DNA of 64,000 bases, taken from assembly GCF_015706575.1 (NCBI RefSeq), contig NW_024037065.1, positions 248,001 through 312,000 on the forward strand, in the 5' to 3' direction. A model generated the notes under the pieces. The model ran no database searches. It was given only the letters and a program-made list of their open reading frames with translations, and had not been told where the DNA came from. The position numbers were made by a program, and so were the translations under genes. This document shows, piece after piece, positions 43,706-53,358 of the stretch (position 1 is its first letter; each line of letters opens with the position of its first letter). Origin of the DNA: Patiria miniata (taxonomy: Eukaryota; Echinodermata; Asteroidea; Valvatida; Asterinidae).

Positions 43706-43990
43706 TATCGTTTCGGTTTGCGGTAACACCATGTGGTAATAACTACTGCTTAGAAGATATAAGTTCTGAGAAGAACTTGTCCTGCTTATTATCAACTTTG
43801 CTAAGTAGTTTTTTGTTCTGTTTAGAACAGTCCAAAGACAAGTTCTTTTAGAACTTACAGCAGGACTGTTCTAAACAGAACAAAAAACTACTTAGCAAAG
43901 TTGATAATAAGCAGGACAGGTTCTTCTCAGAACTAATATCTTCTAAGCAGTAGTTATTACCACATGGTGTTACCGCAAACCGAAACGATA
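43706..43990. repeat. Long near-perfect palindrome, two 127-bp arms
   Basis: 43706-43832 and 43864-43990 are inverse copies with two mismatches that I can find, around a 31-base spacer that itself contains AAGTTCTTTTAGAACTT. No coding frame. Such a structure would form a long hairpin in RNA or single-stranded DNA; probably a recent foldback or MITE insertion. Confidence 0.9.
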
Positions 43991-45130
43991 CCGACACCCC
44001 ACCATGCAAAGCCTCAAATCTTATAATTTTAAAAAGAGAAAAAAAAAGTAACTGATTTTGAAACTTTTGTCTGCAGCGCTAGCGCCAACGGCACGAACTC
44101 ACGTCTGGACCGAAAATCCTTGGCCCAGCACAAAATACCTCACACAAAATTGCGCGTGTAGTTTGGTAAAAAGTGCATGCGCGATCCGCAACTAGGCAAA
44201 AACATACGGTCATTCTTTGACGAATTTTCAAATATTAGCAACTCTAAAATTTATTTTGATTCAAGGAACGTTCGATAGAAGAGTTTATATGACTGTGATG
44301 TATGAGCAAAAGTTCTGAAAACACACAGTACGAGTGATGTACATGTAGGCCAACTATGGAGAAAATGTATTGTTGATTCGCAGCTCCCACGAATTTCTAC
44401 AAAACGGCAAAACATGTCAAAGTGCGAGTCAGAAATCTGTCCAAAAATTCTCTTCTATAATTATGTTAAAAAGATCTTTGCGTATCAACAAGCTTACAAT
44501 ATGTTCCTTTTCAAAATGCACTGCGTCAGAAACAAAATTATTGGAGGTACCTGTAGGCCTAGGTTTTTACTTTAAGCGATCCGGAACTAAGAATAATATG
44601 GAACTAAGAAAACGACTGTAATAGGCATTGTACTACTAGGCCAGGCCCCCACACCATCGTACACCTAAAAGCTTCATGAGAAGTGTAAATAATTGCACGC
44701 CTGAATTTCCCTGGACCACAGATCACACACCTAGAAAACCGAACACAAAGAAAAAAAAGCACTCACCTAGACAAATCCAGGTGTGCCTTTTTTTACACGC
44801 CTGTGATTTTCAAATCAGAAGGACTGGACTCGGGTTGAATATATGCTGCAAACGAAGTACAATGTAAGTACACGGTTATGTTATATACATGTAGGCTACT
44901 TAGGCCGAACAGTTAAGATCTCACTGTTACACTAGCATGACTAGGCAGTGCTGGTTTTGTTTATCTGGACGAATTCTTTCCCTATCCTAGTCTCCCAGGT
45001 TGGGTGGACTCCGTTGTGCACGCAACAGAGTCCAGGATATGAACGTCTGCTTCCATAGCGAAAAAAAATTCGAAACCATTGTTTTTCTCATATATTTACC
45101 TGATGGACAATGATGGAGTTTACATATTCC
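43991..45130. other. Intergenic, nothing recognised
   Basis: Small frames at 44370-44867 have no recognisable motif or coding character. Confidence 0.4.
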
Positions 45131-45385
45131 TTATGTTTAGAATTGTGCCTGTGCTGGGTTTAGAAGAGGCAATTAAATATGTCCATGGGCGGCGTGTTAA
45201 CGTAAAACAAACCGCAAGTTCTACGCTTTTGTTGAACACATTTTCAGTACGAACTCTTCGTGTGAAGACGTCCACGCGCGTGCCATTTGCTGGGGAATTG
45301 CGGTATACTTTCGGCAAACACGCTGCCCGCGATTTTGCGGTTCCTAAATCAAGCGCAGGTACAATTCTGGACACAATAAATATTT
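45131..45385. repeat. Diverged palindromic element
   Basis: TTTAGAATTGTGCCTGTGCT ... GGGCGGCGTGTT from the left is found inverted and diverged from the right end (CCAGAATTGTACCTGCGCTT ... GGGCAGCGTGTTTGCC). The 102-codon frame at 45079-45387 and its minus-strand counterpart exist because of this symmetry and are not genes. Confidence 0.55.
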
Positions 45386-45867
45386 AAGCGAAATTTCAGC
45401 TTCCTCCTTCGGATAAAAATTTGAACCGGGAACGTGGCGTTGTAAACACGCAACGCTGTTGTGTCATTTTGAACCTGGCGAAATCGATCCCCCATAATTT
45501 TATATATGTTAAGTAGTCACCTAGAAATCTAAATTTTCCTTCCCGCATGTTTAAGACGTGTCACTTCAACGAAATTTGCCGTCAAGGAAGACCCACACAA
45601 GTGTACACAACCGGAAGTGTACACAACCGACCTGGGATGGGGGGGGGGGGGATAAGAGTGTGACTTATCGCGTTGCCTCGTAAGCCAAAATACCCATACC
45701 AACGATAGCTAATATTCCTACCGTCAACGATAATTTTTCGTCTTGGTGAGTCTGTAGTTTCGTAGGCTCTTGGGTTAAAACAGTTGTGTTGGTGTAGGTG
45801 TTGGTATTGGTGTTGGTGTTGGTGATACAATATCGTTCATCATAGGCTCTGCACTGCAAAAACTGTG

Positions 45868-46225
45868 GTGTTAAAATTTACACCATGGGTGTAAAATTTA
45901 ATACTTCTTCGGTGTTTATTTTGGGCAAGGATTTCGGTGTTAACCAACACCAACTTTAGAATCACCCACCACTAACACCACATAAGGTGTTAAAAGCTAA
46001 CACCAAATGTTGGTGTCAATTGATTCTCCCATGGTGTTATACCCACTACTAACACCACAAAAGGTGTTAAAAGTTAACACTTGATGTCGGTGTCAATTAA
46101 TTATTGCACGGTGTGATACCCACCACTAACACCACATAAGGTGTTAAAAGCTACACCAAATGTTGGTGTCAATTGATTCTCCCATGGTGTTATACCCACC
46201 ACTAACACCAAATGTTGGTGTAAAT
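45868..46225. repeat. Minisatellite, about 80-bp unit rich in GGTGTTA/TAACACC
   Basis: About four units, each with GGTGTTAAAAGCTAACACC-like short palindromes, AAATGTTGGTGTCAATTG and CCCACCACTAACACCA. Followed by a C-run at 46241-46268. Confidence 0.85.
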
Positions 46226-46394
46226 TCGGTATTCATGTTCTCCCCCCCCCACCCCCCCCCCCCCCCCCGGGCATGGCCGATGTTTCAACGCCATCATTTG
46301 TCATGCTTTGAAAATGGGTCCAGCTGTACACGTACTTCGAAATAAAAAAAAAACAATTACAATGCAAACAAAGTATTTTCTAAACCGAATAATT

Positions 46395-46542
46395 GGCTTT
46401 TTCGCAAAATTTGCGAAAAAGCCTTTCTTTTTGTTCTCATTTTTTTTTTTTTTTTTTTCATCATTGGCTTTTCCGCAAAAATGCGGAAAAGCCTTTCTTT
46501 TTGTCCTGATTTTTGGCTTTTCCGCATTGTTGCGGAAAAGTC
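46395..46542. repeat. Three tandem short hairpins before the TTC microsatellite
   Basis: GGCTTTTCCGCA ... TGCGGAAAAGCC-type inverted repeats with 11-14-bp arms lie at 46395-46423, 46466-46493 and 46515-46542, each followed by TTTCTTTTTGT-CTGAT-like sequence. The GCGGAAAAGCC half is also found just before each unit end at 49078, 50742 and 52990. Confidence 0.8.
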
Positions 46543-46565
46543 TTTCTTTTTGTTCTGATTTTTTT

Positions 46566-46590
46566 TCTTTCTTCTTCTTCTTCTTCTTCT

Positions 46591-46624
<34 letters not shown>

Positions 46625-49121
46625 TTTTCCCCAAAACCCCATAGACTTTGTACACGTTTATTCTACACGCCACTTTTGGCATTAATCTTTGTCATACATC
46701 ATTCAAAGTTAGCATAAGCATAGCCCCTATAGCAAAGATGTGTCCCGAAGATTGACGTCATGGTGACGTCATCGACTAATTTATTATAGATTTTTGAATA
46801 TTTAATTTTTCCCATAGACTTTGTACACAGAAATTAAAAAATAATTGTCGATTTTCAAAGGGCATTTTTGACTCTTTGCCAGTAATTCATTTACACCAAT
46901 CTTTGTCCAAGCAAAGACCCTAATTTAAACAACATTGTGGAATGATGACGTCATGATGACGTCATCCTGTGTTTATTTATAGGCAATTAAATTGTGACAC
47001 TTTTAATATTAAAAAATGCATAAGAAATCAACTGTACTCGTCCGCAGCATTCTGTTGCCGGCAAGTGGTAGAGCAGGTTAAGGTCTTCATTTCATTCAGT
47101 GTGCGTGCAATCACGTGACCCTTGCTTCCGGTCGAAAAAGGCCCAAACCGGAAGTGGCTTATTATTTGAAAATGGTAATAGAAATGAACTTGCTTTTAAC
47201 AGTGTTAGTCTCTTGGCCGATAGAATTCTTCAAATCATCTACCGATGACGTCATGCAATCTTCGAGCGCCCTCTAGCGACAGGTTGAAAATTAACAAAAA
47301 TGTATTTTGAATAGATGTCTGTGGCGAAGTTTGTCGGAATCGCCTAAATATTGGTGTATATAATGACCTTGACCCACTTAAGACGTGTGCGATGTTTTAG
47401 GCAAATGACGTCATCAGACCGGAAGTTATAATAAAAAGACCCTTTTTCATTTGAAAATTCCTGAAAAATCAACCATGGCAGTTTTTATATTAGTTTTTAC
47501 TTTAATTGTCGATTGAAGGGTAGGTCTAAAACATTTCAAAGTTTCGAGGCGATAAGCGAACTCGAACATACCCTGCGCACGCTTAAAACTTCACGTTGAC
47601 AATACCTCTGCTTCAAAACATGCACAGGACAGGACGTCCACAATGTACATGTACATGTACATGCACGTACGTTGTACATAGGCACATACATCGTATGTCA
47701 GTCAGCCTGCAGCGCACGTGTTGCTGAGGTCAAATCCTGTCCACAGTGACCGTTTTAGCCGATTTTCGGCTAACTTTGACAGATTTTATGTTCATGCATG
47801 CGCATAGACAGGGACGTATTATATCACTTTTGGCATTAATCTTTGTCAGACATCATTGAAAGTTGGCATAAGCATAGTCCCTATAGCCAAGATGTGTCCC
47901 GAAGAGTGACGTCATGATGACGTCATCAAGTGATTTATTATGGATTTATGAATAATTAATTTTTCTCATAGACTTTGTACCCAGCTTTCTCCACAAGTCT
48001 TTCCCTATACAACACTGATATATCTTACTGAGTAGTTCTGAACTTCGGCTGAGAATTACTATGAGAAGGAAAAAGAAATCGTATTTTTTTACGCCTGTCA
48101 TTTGATTGAAAATATTCCCAAGAGTTAGAATAGCAAGTAATATTTTATAAAAATGTTTCAGCTTAAAGGAAAATCACTAATTTAAAGGTGCAGTTTTTCT
48201 GCTGTGGGATTTTAAACCTATTGACTTTGTACACGTTTTCAAGCCACCATTTTCATAACTTGGCGATCTGGAATCGTCATCAAAGTTACAGTCAAGAAAG
48301 ACCCTCATACAAAAATTATACCAAGACTATGACATCATGATGACGTCATCATCAAATGATTTATTATGGATTCATGAATAATTAATTTTTCTCATAGACT
48401 TTGTACACAGCTTTCTCCACAAGTCTTTTCCTATACAACACTGATATATCTCACTGAGTAGTTCTGAACTTCGGCTGAGAATTACTACGAGAAGGAAAAA
48501 GAAATCGTATTTTTTTACGCCTGTCATTTGATTGAAAATATTCCCAAGAGTCAGAATATCAAGTAATATTTGATAAAAATGTTTCAGTTTAAAGGCAAAT
48601 CACGTATTTAAAGGTGCAGTTTTTCTGCTGTTGGATTTTTAACCCATTGACTTTTATTTGTACACGTTTTCAAGCCACCATTTTTATAACTTGGCGATCT
48701 GGAATCGTCATCAAAGTTACAGCCAAGGAAGACCCTCATACAAAAATTCTGCCTAGACTATGACGTCACGATGACGTCATCACCTAATTTTTTTATTGAT
48801 TTTTGAAAATTTACGTACATATTGTGAAGTCTTATATCTACAGAAATGTAAGTCCAATTGGGTTGAAACTTGGTATGTGGCTATACCAGGATGTGTTATA
48901 GATTAAAACTGAGGTGACGTCATGATAACGTCATCCTGAGATTTTATATGAATATTTATTTGTTTGGACCTTTTAGCCATATCTCCCGAACGCAACATGC
49001 AAAATGCAAAATTCTTTTGACAGATTTTATGTTCATGAATATTCAGGGCATATTATTGATTAAAAAAAATCGTAATGCGGAAAAGCCCTATGTTCTGTTG
49101 CAAACAGACATAGACCTCTAG
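46566..49121 (+). mobile_element. Helitron-like non-coding unit 1
   Basis: Starts in a TCTTTCTTCTTC microsatellite and ends GCGGAAAAGCCC, then a hairpin (CTATGT-CTGTT / AACAG-ACATAG) and CTAG at 49118-49121. A hairpin a few bases before a terminal CTAG, with T following, is how Helitrons end. No Rep/helicase frame, so it would be non-autonomous. It contains an internal 400-bp repeat (48000-48330 against 48400-48740) and many TGACGTCA sites. Confidence 0.5.
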
Positions 49122-52100
49122 TTTTTCTTTCTTCTTCTTCTTCTTCTTCTTTTTTTCCCAAAACCCCATAGACTTTGTACACGTTTATTCTACACGCCAC
49201 TTTTGCCCTTAAACTTTGTTGCATATCGTTCAAAGTTTGCATAGACATAGTCCATACAGCATAGATGTGTGCGGACGAGCGACGTCATCATGACGTCATC
49301 ATGGGTCACGTGACGTCATCATTAATATGCATATTACAAAGTCCTATATCTACAGAACTGTCAGTCCGATTGAGTTGAAACTTGGTATGTAGGTGGATCG
49401 GGATGTGTTATAGACGAAAATTGAGGTGACGTCATCATGACGTCATCGTGTGATTTTATATAGATTTTTGAAGTTTTGGACCTTTAAGCCATATCTCACT
49501 AACGCAATATGATAAATTCAAAATTCTCTTTGTATTAGGTTCGCTGGGCATTAGATAAATGCACAAAATTTGGAAAAATGTGTGACGTCATAATGACGTC
49601 AGCAAAAATGCGATTTTTCGAAAAACATATAAGGGAATGTCCGATCGTCTTGAAACTTGGTGGGTGGGTAGATAATAACACTAGTACACAAAATCTTGAA
49701 TGACGTCACGATGACGTCATCGGTCGATTTTTAAAGATTTTTTTAATATTGCCAATTTTATTCTGCTTACAAAATTCAACACTTTTATTAATCCGATTTT
49801 TTCCAAACTTGGTACAGACTAAAACCACAATAAAATAATGAGCACTGCCAAGTATTGTTACGATGACGTCATCATTAGACACGTGACGTCATTGTTAACT
49901 TGTATATTTTAAGCCCCTATATCTCATGAACAGTACATTCGATTGGGTTGAAACTTGGTATGGGGGTAGGCCGGGATGTGTTACAAATAAATATTGAGGT
50001 GACGTCATCATGACGTCATCGTGTGATTTTATATAGATTTCTGAAGTTTTGAACCTTTAAGCCATATATCACGAACCCAATATGTTACATTTAAAATTCT
50101 TTTTGTATTAGGTTTGTTAGGCAATAGGTATATGTGCAAAATTTTGAAAAATGTGTGACGTCATGATGACGTCATCAAACATGCGCTTTTTTGAAACACA
50201 TATAAGATAATGTCCGATTGTCATGAAACTTGGTGGGTGGGTAGATAATAACACTAGTACACAACATCTTAAATGACGTCACGATGACGTCATCAGTAGA
50301 TTTTTTTACGATTTTTTTTAATATTGCCAATTTTATTCTGCTTACAAAATTTAACACTTTCATTAATCCGATTGTTTTCAAACTTGGTACAGTCTAAAAC
50401 CGCAATAAAATAATGAGCACTGCCGAGTATTGTTACAATGACGTCATCATTAGACATGTGACGTCATCGTTTGTATATTTTAAGCCCCTATATCTCATCA
50501 ACAGTAATTTAGATTGGGTTGAAACTTGGTATGGGGGCAGGCCGGGATGTGTTACAAATAAATATTGAGCTGACGTCATAATGACGTCATCTTGTGATTA
50601 TATATATTTTATATATGACAAATGCAATATGCCAAAATCAAATTTTCATTTGAATGAGGTTTGTTAGACAAAACGTAAATGTACACAGTTTTGCACAAAA
50701 CAGAAAAATATGACCTGAATTTAATTAAAAAAAACATAATGCGGAAAAGCCCTATGTTCTGTTGCAAACAGACATAGATCTCTAGTCTTCTTTCTTCTTT
50801 TTGTCGCCTAAACCCCATAGACTTTGTGTACGTTTTTTCTGGCCTCCACTTTTGGCATTAATCTTTGTCATACATCATTCTAAGTTTGCATAAGCATAGT
50901 CACAATAGCAAAGATGTGTCCCGAAGATTGACGTCATGGTGACGTCATCGACTAATTTATTATAGATTTTTGAATATTTAATTTCTCCCATAGACTTTGT
51001 ACACAGAAATTTAGAAAAAATTGTCGATTTTCAAAGGGCATTTTTGACTCTTTGCCAGTAATTCATTTGCACCAATCTTTGTCCAAGCAAAGACCCTAAT
51101 TCAAACAATATTGTGTAATGATGACGTCATGATTACGTCATCCGGTGTCTATTTATAGGCAATTAAATTGTGACACTTTTAATATTTAAAAATGCATAAG
51201 AAATCAACCGTACGCGTCCGCAGCATTCTGTTACCGGCAAGTGTTAGAGTAGGTTAAGGTCTTTATTTCATTCAGTGTGCGTGAAATCACGTGACCCTTG
51301 CTTCCGGTCGAAAAAGGCCAAAACCGGAAGTGGCCTTTTATTTAAAAATGGTAATAGATATGAACTTGCTTTTAACGGTGTGAGTTCGAGTGCCCTCTGG
51401 CGACAGGTTGAAAATTAGCAAAAATGTATTTTGAATAGATGTCTGTGGCGAAGTTTGTTGGAATCGCCTAAATATTAGTGTATATGATGGCCTTGACCCA
51501 CTAAAGGTGTGTGCGAAGTTTTAGGCGAATGACGTCATCAGACCGGAAGTTATAATAAAAAGACCCTTTTTCACTTGAAAATTCCTGAAAAATCAACCAT
51601 GGCAGTTTTTATGTTAGTTTTTACTTTAATTGTCGATTTAAGGGTAGGTCTAAAACATTTCAAGGCTTCGAGGCAATAAGCGAACTCGAACATGCCCTGC
51701 GCACGCTTAAAACTTTGATCAGGTTGACAATACCTCTGCTCTAAAACATGCACAGAACGCCTATATGTACATACACGTACGTTACGCACATACATGTACA
51801 TCGTATGTCAGTCAGCCTGCAGAGCACGTGTTGCCGAGGTCAAATCCTGTCGACATCACAGTGACCGTTTTAGCCGATTTTCAGCTAACTTTGACAGATT
51901 TTATGTTCATGCATGCGCATAGTCAGGGACGTATAATAAAAAATCATCATGCCGAAAAGCCCTACGTTACGTATTTAAAGGTGCAGTTTTTCTGCAGTGG
52001 GATTTTCCACAAGTCTTTTCCTATACAACACTGATATCTTACTGAGTAGTTCTGAACTTCAGCCGAGAATTACTATGAGAAGGAAAGGGAAATCGTGTTT

Positions 52101-52858
52101 TTTTTTCGGGCTGTCATTCAATTGAACATATTCCTAAGGGTCAGAATATCAAGTAATATTTCATAAAAATGTTTCAGTTCAAAGGCAAATTACAAATTTA
52201 AAGGTGCAATTTCTCTGCATGGGATTTTTTTTAGCCCGTTAACGTTGTACACGTGTTAGCCCATTGACTTTGTACACGTTTTCAAGCCACCATTTCTTTA
52301 ACTTGCTTCTGGAATCGTCATCAATGTTACAGCCAAGGAAGACCCTCATACAAAAATTATGCCTAGACTATGACGTCATGATGACGTCATCACCTTATTT
52401 TTTTTAATTGATTTTTGAAAATTTACGTGCATATTATGAAGTCCTATATCTACAGAACTGTAAGTCTGATTGGGTTGAAACTTGGTATGTGGCTAGACCG
52501 GGATGTGTTATAGGTAAAAAAAAAAAGTATTTGGTAAAAGGTATTTGCACAAAATTTTGAAAACAATATCTGACATCATTATGACGTCATAAAAATGCGA
52601 TTTTTCAAAATACATATAAGGAAAGGTCTGGCTGTCATGAAACTTAGTGGGTAGGTAAATAATGGTACTAGTATACAAAGTTTAAAGTGACGTCACGATG
52701 ACGTCATCGTTTGGTTTTTATAATTTTTAGATATTTATAATTTTATTCTACTTCCACAAATTGCACTTTCTTTCATCGGATTGACATTAAACTTGATTCA
52801 AACCAAAATCACAATGACAAAATGTGCATTGAGAAGGGTCTTAAGGATGACGTCATTG
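46753..52858. promoter_or_regulatory. Dense array of TGACGTCA (CRE/ATF-type) octamers in 11-bp pairs
   Basis: About 40 perfect TGACGTCA palindromes by eye in 6.1 kb, where chance would give fewer than one. Around 17 are pairs TGACGTCA-NNN-TGACGTCA, start to start 11 bp (for example 46753 and 46764), nearly always followed by TC. TGACGTCA is the binding site of CREB/ATF bZIP dimers. Whether it is used as an enhancer here is unknown; the sites belong to repeated units at 46566-53035. Confidence 0.6.
49122..50785 (+). mobile_element. Helitron-like non-coding unit 2
   Basis: Follows unit 1 without a gap: T/TTC tract, CCCCATAGACTTTGTACACG, CRE-pair-rich body with two about 560-bp subrepeats (49330-49880 and 49900-50460), then GCGGAAAAGCCC, hairpin and CTAG at 50782-50785. 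Shorter than unit 1 because it lacks the 46800-48700 portion. Confidence 0.5.
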
Positions 52859-53035
52859 CAGGGCAAGTGACATCATTTGATAAAATTATACTTTAGGAAT
52901 TATTCTAAGCGTTTTGAACAACCTTTCACTGCATGAAGTACTCTGAAAAGTGACTGCAAAAGGACAAACGAAACAAATATTTGTAAAATGCGAAAAAGCC
53001 CTGTGTTCTGTTTGCAAACAGACATACAGCTCTAG
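50786..53035 (+). mobile_element. Helitron-like non-coding unit 3
   Basis: Begins TCTTCTTTCTTC directly after the CTAG of unit 2; 50820-51950 is a close copy of 46650-47830 in unit 1, and 52000-52500 of 48000-48900. Ends GCGAAAAAGCCC, a CTGTTTGCAAACAG hairpin and CTAG at 53032-53035, then T. Head-to-tail joins of this type fit rolling-circle concatemers. Confidence 0.5.
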
Positions 53036-53358
53036 TTGTTATTGAAATTGTCATTCATGCACTTGTGTGAAATCATCAATTCCACAAACACTGACATTGG
53101 CTTCATATAACATCCAACAATCAGTAATACTGTAAACATTCAGTCATTATAACATGAAATTTTCAAATTCATTGAATGAGTAACTTTGAACATATGACAT
53201 ATTACAACCATAGATCCTGAGTCAAGTAGCTTATTGCTCTACATGAGCGTAAGTACAAGTAAACTCGGTTGCAGTGACAAATTCTGTACTTTAATTGAAA
53301 TACTATACACACATAGTTCCCAAATCACTCTGAAATTACGTGCAATCCTGTTAACTTG
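53036..53358. other. Short intergenic stretch
   Basis: 323 bases between the tandem array and gene B; nothing recognised. Confidence 0.5.

Noticed and set aside
44370..44867. Two small plus-strand frames
   Set aside because: No domain, no splice evidence, ordinary A/T-rich composition.
45079..45387. 102-codon plus-strand frame (and minus-strand counterpart)
   Set aside because: Produced by the diverged palindrome at 45131-45385; no motif, and both strands give related peptides.
46301..46685. Poly-Lys/Glu and poly-Phe frames
   Set aside because: Translation of the TTC/GAA microsatellite and hairpin run; not genes.
47041..47075. tRNA A-box-like GTGGTAGAGCAGGTTA in the tandem array
   Set aside because: No matching B box at the right distance and no cloverleaf; repeated at 51230 as part of the unit.
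46753..52858. CRISPR-like interpretation of the regularly repeated octamers
   Set aside because: Repeats are 8-bp palindromes with uneven large spacing inside diverged units of a eukaryotic repeat; no direct-repeat/spacer organisation.
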